In this document: one piece after another, positions 22,481 to 30,470 of the stretch
Position numbering within the stretch: position 1 is the first letter of the stretch
Layout: the number at the start of each line of letters is the position of its first letter
DNA from: Fervidifonticultor_A octavus_A
Lineage (GTDB): Bacteria > Sysuimicrobiota > Sysuimicrobiia > Sysuimicrobiales > Humicultoraceae
NCBI GenBank assembly: GCA_031459655.1
Contig: JAVKID010000007.1
Location: forward strand, 1 to 50,851
Direction: 5' to 3'
Length of the DNA: 50,851 nucleotides
The notes under the pieces: generated by a model
The model's database searches: none
What the model was told of the DNA's origin: nothing
Seen by the model: the letters and a program-made list of their open reading frames with translations, nothing else
Made by a program: the position numbers and the translations under genes

Positions 22481-22932
22481 CGATCACGAACGCGGGGCAG
22501 GACGATCTCGAGGCGATCTGCGCCCTCCTGTCCGCCGTGGGGCTGTCCACCGACGGCGTCGCGGAGGCGATGGCCGGGTTCCTGGTCGCGCGGGAGGACG
22601 GCCGGGTGGTGGCCGTCGCCGGACTGGAGGACCACGGTGCGGCCGGAGTGCTGCGCTCCGTCGCGGTGGCCCCGGATCGGCGCAACCAGCGGCTCGGCGC
22701 GGAGCTCGTGGCGGCGCTGATCGATCGGTCCCGCCAGCAGGGGCACCGGGCTCTCTACCTCCTCACGAATGGCGCAGAGGGCTACTTCGCCCGCTTCGGC
22801 TTCCGGCGCGTGGGCCGGGACGCGGTCCGGCCCGAGGTGGCGCGCTCCTCGCAGTTCGGTAGCGAGGCATGCACTTCGTCGGCCGTGATGGTGCTGGAGT
22901 TCGGCGCAGGAGCCAGGACGCAGGAGGACTAG
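22474..22932 (+). CDS. arsN2: ArsN2-like GNAT acetyltransferase
   Basis: About 152 aa, a single GNAT domain. The acetyl-CoA loop is seen as VLRSVAVAPDRRNQRLGAEL at about residues 63-82, and the beta-bulge/C-terminal part has YLLTNGAEGYFARFGFRRV. The pattern GLSTDGV near residue 23 and the final SSQFGSEACTSSAVMV match ArsN2 proteins of arsenic operons, proposed to acetylate organoarsenicals. GTG 22474 is chosen over GTG 22459 because GGAGAGG lies at the right distance. It overlaps arsR and ends 1 bp before arsM, so it belongs to one transcript. Confidence 0.85.
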   Translation: MLTITNAGQDDLEAICALLSAVGLSTDGVAEAMAGFLVAREDGRVVAVAGLEDHGAAGVLRSVAVAPDRRNQRLGAELVAALIDRSRQQGHRALYLLTNGAEGYFARFGFRRVGRDAVRPEVARSSQFGSEACTSSAVMVLEFGAGARTQED

Positions 22933-22933
22933 C

Positions 22934-23680
22934 GTGGACGAGCAGGCGATCCGGACCGCAGTGCGCGAACGCTATGCGAAGGCGGCGACGCAGGGCGCGG
23001 CCTGCTGCGGCGAGACGGCCGCCCCGGCAGGCGCAGGGCCTTCCTGCTGCGGAACCGTGCCGCTCACCTTCAGCGACGGCCGGCCGGTGCCCGACGATCT
23101 GGCCGGGGCTTCGCTGGGATGCGGCGCGCCGATCGAGGCCGCGGGCCTGCAGCCGGGTGAGACCGTTGTGGACCTGGGCAGCGGCGCCGGGCTCGACGTG
23201 TTCCTCGCCGCCGACCGGGTCGGGCCCACAGGCCGGGCCATCGGCGTGGACATGACGCCCGAGATGATCGCCAGAGCCCAGGCCAACGCGTCGAGGTTGG
23301 GGATGCCCAACGTCGAGTTCCGCCTGGGTGAGATCGAGGACCTGCCGCTGCCCGACCAGTGCGCCGATGTCGTGATCAGCAACTGCGTCATCAACCTGCT
23401 GCCGGACAAGCGACGGGCCTTTGCCGAAGCGTACCGAGTGCTGCGGCCGGGCGGGCGGATGGTGGTCTCCGACATCGTGACCAGCCGGCCGGTGCCGCCC
23501 TCCCTGGTGACCGCCGAGCGGTGGGCCGCGTGCCTGGGGGGTGCGATCCCCGAGCGCGACTACCTGGCGGCCATCCGGGAGGCGGGATTTGCCGACGTGG
23601 AGGTCCTCTCGAAGACCGGGTATGCCGGCCCGCTCTTCTTCAGCGCCACGGTGCGGGCGGTGAAGCCCCGGGCCGCGTGA
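22934..23680 (+). CDS. arsM: Arsenite S-adenosylmethionine methyltransferase
   Basis: 248 aa. It methylates As(III) using SAM, yielding methylated and volatile arsenicals. The SAM-binding motif is VDLGSGAGLDVFLAA, with GVDMTPEMI after it. The conserved Cys positions are present: CC near residue 24, SCC near 38, SLGCGAP, SNCVINL and WAACLGG. These bind As(III) or form the redox relay. The C-terminal domain has YAGPLFFSATV. The GTG follows arsN2 by 1 bp, and its stop overlaps the GTG of the lytic transglycosylase. No arsenite efflux pump or arsenate reductase gene is present in the window. Confidence 0.93.
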   Translation: MDEQAIRTAVRERYAKAATQGAACCGETAAPAGAGPSCCGTVPLTFSDGRPVPDDLAGASLGCGAPIEAAGLQPGETVVDLGSGAGLDVFLAADRVGPTGRAIGVDMTPEMIARAQANASRLGMPNVEFRLGEIEDLPLPDQCADVVISNCVINLLPDKRRAFAEAYRVLRPGGRMVVSDIVTSRPVPPSLVTAERWAACLGGAIPERDYLAAIREAGFADVEVLSKTGYAGPLFFSATVRAVKPRAA

Positions 23681-25752
23681 TCCGCGCCCCCGGGTGCCTG
23701 GCGGTCCTCCGTGCCGCGCTGGCCGCGGTGGCCATGCTCGCGATCGCCCAGCCCCAGGCGGAGGCTCGGAGCGAGCTCGACGCGCTGGTCCACAACGTCC
23801 GCGGATCGGCGTGCCGCGAGGGGCTCGACGCCCTCGCCACCCTGGCTGCGGATTCGGGCCTGGAGGCGCAGCGCGCGTCCTTCCTGCTCGGCCGGTGCCT
23901 GGCCCGCACCGGCCGGCCCGCACAGGCCGCGGAGGCCTACCGCATCGCGTCCGCCCATCCCACGCTGCGAGTGCACGCCCTGATCGGCGAGGCCGAGGCG
24001 CTGACCGCAGCCGGCCGCCCCGCGGAGGCGGCGGCGCGGCTGCGGGAGGTGGCGGCGTCCGCGGAAGGCGCCCTCCGGGCGCGCATGCTGGTCGCCCTGG
24101 GCGAGGCCGAGATGGCGCGGCGGCGGCCGGGGGCGGCCGCCGACGCGCTGGCTCGGGCCGCAGACCTCCGCCCGGACGATCCCGCCGTGTGGCTGGCACT
24201 CGGCCGCGCCGAGGCGGCTGCTGGCCGGCGCGATCGGGCGCGGCGCGCCCTGGGGCGCGCCGCGTGGGCGTTTCCCGGAGACCCGGTGGAAGGCCCGGCC
24301 CGCGAGGCGCTGGCAGCCCTGCTCGGCCGGCCGATGCGCCCGGGAGATGTCGATGCCCCTTCTCGCCTGCGGCGCGGCGCGCGCCTGGCGGAGCAGGGCG
24401 AGTGGGCTCAGGCCGAGGACGAGTTCCGCGCGGTCACAGCCGCGGCGCCCGCCGGCTCCGTGGCCGGCGAGGCGTGGTACCGGCTCGGCGAGATCCTCCT
24501 GGCCTCCGACCCCCGCGCCGCGCACGAGGCGTTTCGCCGGGCCGCCGCGCTGGGCTGGAATCAGGCGGGTGCCTGGTTTTGGGCAGCGTCCGCGGCACGG
24601 CGCCTCGGCATGGCGGCGCTGGCCCGCGAGGCGTCCGCCGCGCTGCAGCGGGTCGCGCCCACCGGGCTGTGGGCCGGCCGGTTGTGGCTGAGCGCGGGCC
24701 TGCGCGCCGAGGGAGCCGGCCGCGCCGCGGAGGCCGCCGCATGCTACCGCCGGGTGATCGCCGCGCACGCGGAAGAACGCGAGGCCGCCGAAGCCCGCTG
24801 GCGCCTGGGGTGGATCGCGCTGCGCTCCGGCCGGTTGGCCGACGCCGAGGCGCGATTTCGAGAGGCGGCGCAGGCGGCGAAGTGGCGCGGTGACGCTGCG
24901 CGGGCCTGGTACTGGGCCGCCAAGACCCTGGAAGCCTCGGGAACCGAGGCGGCGGCGCGCGAGGCGCAGAAAGTCCTCAGGAGAGTGGCCGAGCAGTATC
25001 CGCTGACGTTCTACGGACAGCGGGCGCGATCGCGCCTGGGTCTGCCCGCCCCCGCCGTTCCGCCAGCAGTGCATCGCCAGCCTCCCCGCCACGTCCCTGC
25101 GCCGGTCCATGAAGAACTGGCGAGGCTCGGGCTGGATGTCGAGGCCGCCGACGCCGCCGAGGCATCCCTGGACCGGACCAATGATCCCCGCCTCGCGCGC
25201 TTCCTGGCCGAGGTCTACAGCCGGCTGGGCGACCTCACGCGGTCGGTCCGCTATGCCGAGGACGCGCTCGACCGAGGCGTCCGCGATGAGCGCACGTGGC
25301 GGCTGGCGTATCCGAAGGCCTTCTGGGCAGACGTCAGCGCCGCCGCGCAGGCCGCAGGGATCGACCCGCTGCTCCTGCTGGCGCTCGTACGGGAGGAGAG
25401 CCGCTACGATCCCAGGGTCATCTCGCCGGCGCACGCGGTGGGCCTGGCCCAACTCCTGCCCTCCACGGCCCGAGGGCTGACCCCAGACCAGCCCGTCGGC
25501 CTGCAGCGCTTGAAGGATCCGGCCACGAACCTGGCGCTGGGCGCGCGCTACCTGCGCCAGCAGCTCGACCGGTTCCACGGCGACCTGCGCCTCGCCCTGG
25601 CCGCGTACAACGCCGGGCCGGGCGCGGCGCGGCGTTGGATCGGGCTCGATCCCGATCCCGACTACTTCGTCGAACGGATCGGCCTGGCGGAGACGCGCGC
25701 CTACGTGCAGCGGGTGCTGGGCTCCTACGGGATCTACCGGATCCTGTGGTGA
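23677..25752 (+). CDS. Exported TPR-rich lytic transglycosylase (SLT, Slt70-like)
   Basis: 691 aa. A signal peptide is visible (about residues 1-30, hydrophobic core VLRAALAAVAMLAIA). The long middle part (about 35-540) is an Ala/Arg-rich array of TPR-like helical hairpins. The C-terminal SLT domain has ALVREESRYDP with catalytic Glu574, VGLAQLLPSTA, and ALAAYNAGPGAARRW. It cleaves peptidoglycan between MurNAc and GlcNAc in the cell envelope. The GTG overlaps the arsM stop (GTGA), so it may be read from the ars transcript, although its role is unrelated. Its end overlaps the convergent GH57 gene by 19 bp. Confidence 0.9.
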   Translation: MIRAPGCLAVLRAALAAVAMLAIAQPQAEARSELDALVHNVRGSACREGLDALATLAADSGLEAQRASFLLGRCLARTGRPAQAAEAYRIASAHPTLRVHALIGEAEALTAAGRPAEAAARLREVAASAEGALRARMLVALGEAEMARRRPGAAADALARAADLRPDDPAVWLALGRAEAAAGRRDRARRALGRAAWAFPGDPVEGPAREALAALLGRPMRPGDVDAPSRLRRGARLAEQGEWAQAEDEFRAVTAAAPAGSVAGEAWYRLGEILLASDPRAAHEAFRRAAALGWNQAGAWFWAASAARRLGMAALAREASAALQRVAPTGLWAGRLWLSAGLRAEGAGRAAEAAACYRRVIAAHAEEREAAEARWRLGWIALRSGRLADAEARFREAAQAAKWRGDAARAWYWAAKTLEASGTEAAAREAQKVLRRVAEQYPLTFYGQRARSRLGLPAPAVPPAVHRQPPRHVPAPVHEELARLGLDVEAADAAEASLDRTNDPRLARFLAEVYSRLGDLTRSVRYAEDALDRGVRDERTWRLAYPKAFWADVSAAAQAAGIDPLLLLALVREESRYDPRVISPAHAVGLAQLLPSTARGLTPDQPVGLQRLKDPATNLALGARYLRQQLDRFHGDLRLALAAYNAGPGAARRWIGLDPDPDYFVERIGLAETRAYVQRVLGSYGIYRILW

Positions 25753-27839
25753 AACGCGAGCGTCCCCTCCCACGCCGCGCCGGGCTCCAGGCGCAGCGGC
25801 CAGACCGCGAGCAGCGAGGCGCCCTGGAACGTGCGCTCGTACCCGGCCTCGGAGGCGGAGACGACTTCGATCGGCACGACCCACAGGCCGCCAGCGGGCA
25901 TCGACGCAGAGACTTCCAGGCCCCAGCCCCGATCGCGCAGCACGAAGGAAGCCACCCCGCCAGCCTGCCACGGATCGCCGACCCGGCCTGAGGTCCCTCC
26001 CGCCTCGACCGTGGCATCGCGGCCGCTCGTCCCCCAGTTCGTCTCGACGGCGAAGTCTGCGGCCAGCGGGCGGTCGCCGAGGTTGGTCACCCTATAGACG
26101 GCGTCGAGCGCACTCCGGCCGGCGGGCACCGACAGCACCTTCTCGACGCGGACGGGCCCGTGGCTCCCGTCGACCCAGACGTGGCCCCTGCGGACGAGCC
26201 GGACCGCCCCCGCCTCCACCGCCGCGTCGTAGGGCTGGTTGACGAAGTCGCCGAGTTCGGCCACCTCGTTGCGGGCGAAGGCCGCCGGGCTGCCGCCCGG
26301 TGCCAGGAAGTGATCCAGGAAACCGGCGCGGCGGTACCAGTCCGCGATGAGGTAGCGCTCCAGCCCCCACTCCTTCACGCGGACCCGGGTCGTGTGGATC
26401 GTCTCGACCTCGTCGTCCCCGACCAGCGCCACCTCCCCGTTGGCGATGGCCCGGCGCAGGCGTTCGTGATAGCCCTCTGCGTGCCGGCTCACCACATTGA
26501 CCAGGTTCACGCCGGCCTCGCGGACCTCCCAGGTGACGACGCTGCCGCCGTCGGCGGGATCGATGGTGAGCACCTGCGCGTCAGAGGCCACCAACACCTC
26601 CGTCCGGCCGTCGACGTCGAGGTCGGCGAGCCGGACGCGGACCCCGCGGCGGGCGGCGCGCCCTGCATCCGCGATCCGCTCGGCGGCGATCAGGTGGGCG
26701 TAGTTGGCCGAGCGGATGTGCCCCAGGTAGATGCCGCCGAACACCCCGTGCCAGTACGGGCAGTTGCACTGTCCCTGCCAGAGGTGATCCAGCGCCTCGT
26801 CCCGGCGCGGGCCGGGCGGCATCCGCCACACGTTCCGGCTCACCCGCAGCATGGTCTTGTGCAGGGTGTTGATCTCCGGGTACTTCACGAGGAAGTGCCG
26901 CCAGAAGCCGCCCCGGAGGAACGGCAGCACGTCGGTCCGGCCCTGCGCGTCCAGGTCCTGCTTCACCGCGGGCAGCCGGGCCGCCGCCGCCGCCGGCAGC
27001 GCCCACTCGGTCATCTCGTCGTACGACGCGGCGGGCAGGTAGATGCGGCCGCAGGGCGGATGCCGCCGGACCCACTCGCCCGGGGGCAGGACGGTCAGCC
27101 AGTCGCGCGAGACCTCCAGCGCCTCAAAGAACGTCTCGACCCAGCCGCGCTCCCAGCAGAGCAGGTGCGTGCCAGGCCACAGCCCGAACTTCTCGCCGTC
27201 GTCGCCCATGACCAGCACCCGGTCCTCATCGGATGCCTGCGCCGCCAGCCAGGCCATGAGGTCATCCGGCCGCGCCCAGGGGATCCGGTAGCGCAGCGCC
27301 TTGGCGCTGGGGAGGATGCTGACAGCCTCCCCCTGTTCCTCGGTGATGAAGTGGCCGACCAAGTCGCTTTCGGCCAGACCCACGTGCAGGAAGTGGGTGT
27401 CGTCCACGATGGTGTAGCGGACGCCGGCGGCGGCGAGGGGGCGGGGCAGGTGGGGCTCCCACACCCGCTCGGCCAGCCACAGCCCGGTGGCCTCGTACCC
27501 GAACACCTCTCTCACGGCGCGGGTCATCTTGAGGATCTGCCCGCGCTTGTCGCGGTCGGGGATGATCGGCAGGATCGGTTCGTAGTAGCCGCCGGTCATG
27601 ATCTCGACCTGGCCGCGGGCGACCAGCGCGCGGATGCGCGAGAGCAGGTCGGGGTGCGCCTGCTGCAGCCAGTCCAGCAGCGGCCCGGAGTAGTGCAGTG
27701 CGACGCGGACGCCGGGATGCCGCTCCAACGCGGCGACCGTGGGCTCGTAGGCCTGACGGTAGGCCTGCTCGAAGACGCGGGGGAGGTTGCCGACCGGCTG
27801 GTGGTTGTGGAAGGCCAGCGCCAGTGACAGGCGCGGCAT
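25734..27839 (-). CDS. GH57 4-alpha-glucanotransferase/amylase with DUF1925 and DUF1926
   Basis: 701 aa. The N-terminal GH57 barrel has FHNHQPVGN at residues 10-18, WLAERVWEP with nucleophile Glu124, and MGDDGEKFGLW with acid Asp214. These match Glu123 and Asp214 of the Thermococcus litoralis 4-alpha-glucanotransferase almost residue for residue. The middle helical domain (DUF1925, with CPYWHGVFGGIYL) and the C-terminal beta-sandwich (DUF1926, ending TLAFHHRIR) are complete. The enzyme disproportionates maltodextrins. There is no signal peptide, so it acts in the cytoplasm. It is a third GH57 type alongside the two at 15954-21348, but on the other strand and first in a run with the glc genes downstream on the opposite side. 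Confidence 0.93.
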   Translation of the reverse strand: MPRLSLALAFHNHQPVGNLPRVFEQAYRQAYEPTVAALERHPGVRVALHYSGPLLDWLQQAHPDLLSRIRALVARGQVEIMTGGYYEPILPIIPDRDKRGQILKMTRAVREVFGYEATGLWLAERVWEPHLPRPLAAAGVRYTIVDDTHFLHVGLAESDLVGHFITEEQGEAVSILPSAKALRYRIPWARPDDLMAWLAAQASDEDRVLVMGDDGEKFGLWPGTHLLCWERGWVETFFEALEVSRDWLTVLPPGEWVRRHPPCGRIYLPAASYDEMTEWALPAAAAARLPAVKQDLDAQGRTDVLPFLRGGFWRHFLVKYPEINTLHKTMLRVSRNVWRMPPGPRRDEALDHLWQGQCNCPYWHGVFGGIYLGHIRSANYAHLIAAERIADAGRAARRGVRVRLADLDVDGRTEVLVASDAQVLTIDPADGGSVVTWEVREAGVNLVNVVSRHAEGYHERLRRAIANGEVALVGDDEVETIHTTRVRVKEWGLERYLIADWYRRAGFLDHFLAPGGSPAAFARNEVAELGDFVNQPYDAAVEAGAVRLVRRGHVWVDGSHGPVRVEKVLSVPAGRSALDAVYRVTNLGDRPLAADFAVETNWGTSGRDATVEAGGTSGRVGDPWQAGGVASFVLRDRGWGLEVSASMPAGGLWVVPIEVVSASEAGYERTFQGASLLAVWPLRLEPGAAWEGTLAFHHRIR

Positions 27840-27870
27840 CGGCTCTACCGAGTTCCGGTGGCCCGACGGC

Positions 27871-29169
27871 TCACAGCCCGGCCACGTACCGTCCGGGGTT
27901 GAGAATGGACTGAGGGTCGAACGCCTGCTTCAATCCCCGCATGAGATCCAGCACGCGGGTCTCGGGCACGGGGGCCCAGACGTCGGCCCCCTCTTTGAAG
28001 GCCCGCGGCGCGCGCGCCAGCAGGAAGTGGCCGCCAAGACCGCATGCCAGGTCGCGCACGGTCGCCAGCGCCGACGGCGCCAGCCGATCCGCGTCCGCGG
28101 CGATCCAGACCATCCCCGCCGCCATGTGCGCGGCGATCCCGCAGGAGGGGGACAGGACCTGGCGGACGCGGTCCAGCAGGACGGCCGTCCGCCCGGCGGG
28201 CACCGTGATCCGTATCGCCACCTGTTCGCGCGTCCACCCGAAGTCGCGGACCGTCCGCCAGGTCGCCGCTTCGGCCCCGCCCGTCAGCGTCTCGGCGTCG
28301 TATCGCGCCCCGGCGGCCCAGGTCGTGATGTCGCGCTCGTGGCGCGCGGTGGCGGCCTCCACCCCTTCGGCGCGGACCAGCAGGAGGGCCGCCTCGCGCC
28401 CCAGGGCGGCGGCCCCTGCGCGGTTGAGGACCGTGATGGCCGACGGCTGCAGCGGGGATGAAGCGATCCGGGCGGCGAACTCTGCCAGGGGCAGGAGATC
28501 GCCTCCCCACACCACGATCGTCTTCGACGTCTCGGGCAGCGGCGAGACCTTGAACGTCAGCTCGGTGATCACCCCGAGCGTGCCCAGGGAGCCAACGAAG
28601 AGTTTGCCCATGTCGTAGCCCGCGACGTTCTTCACCGTCTTGCCGCCCCACCGGATGACGGTCCCCTGCGGCAGGGCCGCGCGGATGCCGATCACGAGGT
28701 CGCGGGGGGCACCGTAGGCCAGGCGGCGGGGGCCGGAGAGCGCAGTGGCTGTGGCCCCGCCTGGAGTCGCCGCCTCCGCGCGCGGCGGCTCCAGGGGCAG
28801 GAACTGGCCGTGGGCGCGCAGCGCGGCCTCCAGCGCGCCGAGGGTGATTCCCGTCTCGACCGTGACGGTCAGGTTGGAATGGTCGTGCTCCACCACCCGC
28901 GAGAGTCGGTCGGTGAGCAGCACGACCTCGACTGCCCGTGGCGGGTTGCCGACCTCGACCGCGGTCCCCCCGCCCCACGGGACGACCGAGGCCCCGGCCT
29001 CGCTGCAGACCCGCAACACCGCCGCCGTCTGCGCGGCATCCGCCGGCCGCACGGCGGCGCGGGGCACCATCCCCTCCACCGCCCACGGGGCGGTCGCCTC
29101 GGTGGTGACGGCGTCGGCACCGAGCAGGGCCTGGAGTCTGGGCACGACGTCGGGGGCGGCGACGCGCAT
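27871..29169 (-). CDS. glcE: Glycolate oxidase FAD-binding subunit GlcE
   Basis: 432 aa. A PCMH-type FAD domain: VVPWGGGTAVEVGNPP near residue 60 binds the pyrophosphate. NLTVTVETGITLGAL follows, then VKNVAGYDMGKLFVGSLGTLGV. The C-terminus FDPQSILNPGRYVAGL is characteristic of the family. With GlcD and GlcF it oxidises glycolate to glyoxylate and passes electrons to the membrane chain. The ATG overlaps the glcF stop (TGATG). It is the last gene of glcD-glcF-glcE. A long open frame joining it to glcF runs through the wrong frame and is not a fusion. Confidence 0.93.
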   Translation of the reverse strand: MRVAAPDVVPRLQALLGADAVTTEATAPWAVEGMVPRAAVRPADAAQTAAVLRVCSEAGASVVPWGGGTAVEVGNPPRAVEVVLLTDRLSRVVEHDHSNLTVTVETGITLGALEAALRAHGQFLPLEPPRAEAATPGGATATALSGPRRLAYGAPRDLVIGIRAALPQGTVIRWGGKTVKNVAGYDMGKLFVGSLGTLGVITELTFKVSPLPETSKTIVVWGGDLLPLAEFAARIASSPLQPSAITVLNRAGAAALGREAALLLVRAEGVEAATARHERDITTWAAGARYDAETLTGGAEAATWRTVRDFGWTREQVAIRITVPAGRTAVLLDRVRQVLSPSCGIAAHMAAGMVWIAADADRLAPSALATVRDLACGLGGHFLLARAPRAFKEGADVWAPVPETRVLDLMRGLKQAFDPQSILNPGRYVAGL

Positions 29170-30470
29170 CAGGCGCCCGCCTCGTCCAGGAGGTCCATTA
29201 GGTGCATCGCCCGTACCGGGACGCCGAACCGCTTCGCGCCGTACCGCAGCTGCAGCATGCAGCCCGGGTTGGGCGCCACGACCACCGAGGCCCCGGTCGC
29301 GCGGATCGCCTCCATCTTCTCGCGCAGCAGCAGTTCGGCCATCTCGGGGTGGAGCACGTTGTAGATGCCAGCGCTCCCGCAGCACCGGTCGGAAGCGTCC
29401 ATCTCTTTCAGCACCACCCCGGGGATCGCCTGCAGCAGCGCCCTGGGCTGGGCCCGCACGCGCTGCCCGTGGGCCAGGTGGCACGGGTCCTGGTAGGTGA
29501 CGGTGAGTTCGCGCCGCGCCGGCGTGGTGCGCAGCCCCAGGCCCGCCAGGAACTCGCCGGCATCGCGCACCCGCGCGGCGAACGCCTCGGCCCGCGCCGC
29601 GTAGCGCACGTCCTCTTTCAGCAGGTGGCCGTAGTCTTTCATGGCGGCCCCGCACCCGGCGGCGTTGGTGATGACGGCGTCCACGTCGGCGGGGAACGCG
29701 TCGATGTTGCGCCTGGCCATCGCCTGCGCCGAGGCCCGCTCCCCGTTGTGCGCGTTGAGCGCCCCACAGCACGCCTGCCCGCGGGGGACGACGACCTCGC
29801 ATCCGTTGCGACGCAGCACGCGCACCGTGGCCTCGTTCACCTCGGCGAAGAACAGGCTCATCGCGCACCCGGTGAGGAAGGCGACGCGGGCGCGCCGATC
29901 GCCGACAGCCGGCAGCACCTGGGACGGTGCCGCATAGAACCGCGGTGAGGGCTCGGGGAGCAGCGCCGCCCGCCGCCGCAGTCCTTCGGGCAGCAGCCGG
30001 GTCGCCAGCGCGGCCAGCCCGCTGCGCTGGAAGAGGCGGACCAGTCCCGCCGCCAGCCGCAGCCGGCGCGGATGCGGCATCAGGTGGCGCAGCGCCAAGC
30101 GCGTGACCGCGCGTCCCGCCCCAGAGCCCGGAGGGCCCAGGACCTCCCGCGCCGCCTCGACGATCCGGCCGTACTGGACGCCGGAGGGGCACGCCGTCTC
30201 GCAGGCCCGGCACGCCAGGCACAGGTAGAGGTGGCCGGCCACGCTGGGGGTGAGGTCCAGCCGGCCCTCCGCGGCCGCCCGCACCAGGTAGATGCGTCCC
30301 CGGGGGGACTCGGCCTCCAGGTGCGTGATCCGATAGGTCGGGCACTGGTTCAGGCACAGGCCGCAGTGGATGCAGGCCTCCACCTCGGGGATCTGAGGCA
30401 TCGCTGGACCCGCCGCCCTGACCGCAGGCCGCGGCAGCGCTCCGGTGATCGCCGGAGCGGCCTCGCTCAT
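29169..30470 (-). CDS. glcF: Glycolate oxidase iron-sulfur subunit GlcF
   Basis: 433 aa. Two 4Fe-4S motifs lie near the N-terminus: CIHCGLCLNQCP at about residue 33 and CLACRACETACP at about 84. Two cysteine-rich CCG domains follow, with CCGALNAHNG and CCGSAGIYNV, as in heterodisulfide-reductase-like subunits. It passes electrons from the GlcD/GlcE flavins to the quinone pool. ATG 30470 overlaps the glcD stop (ATGA), and its own stop overlaps glcE, so the three genes are coupled in the order D-F-E. Confidence 0.94.
   Translation of the reverse strand: MSEAAPAITGALPRPAVRAAGPAMPQIPEVEACIHCGLCLNQCPTYRITHLEAESPRGRIYLVRAAAEGRLDLTPSVAGHLYLCLACRACETACPSGVQYGRIVEAAREVLGPPGSGAGRAVTRLALRHLMPHPRRLRLAAGLVRLFQRSGLAALATRLLPEGLRRRAALLPEPSPRFYAAPSQVLPAVGDRRARVAFLTGCAMSLFFAEVNEATVRVLRRNGCEVVVPRGQACCGALNAHNGERASAQAMARRNIDAFPADVDAVITNAAGCGAAMKDYGHLLKEDVRYAARAEAFAARVRDAGEFLAGLGLRTTPARRELTVTYQDPCHLAHGQRVRAQPRALLQAIPGVVLKEMDASDRCCGSAGIYNVLHPEMAELLLREKMEAIRATGASVVVAPNPGCMLQLRYGAKRFGVPVRAMHLMDLLDEAGA

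Noticed and set aside
23560..25971. An 803-codon open frame on the minus strand opposite the lytic transglycosylase
   Set aside because: It shadows a complete signal peptide-TPR-SLT protein and is Arg/Gly/Pro low-complexity. The same holds for 35218-37263 opposite the ABC transporter genes.
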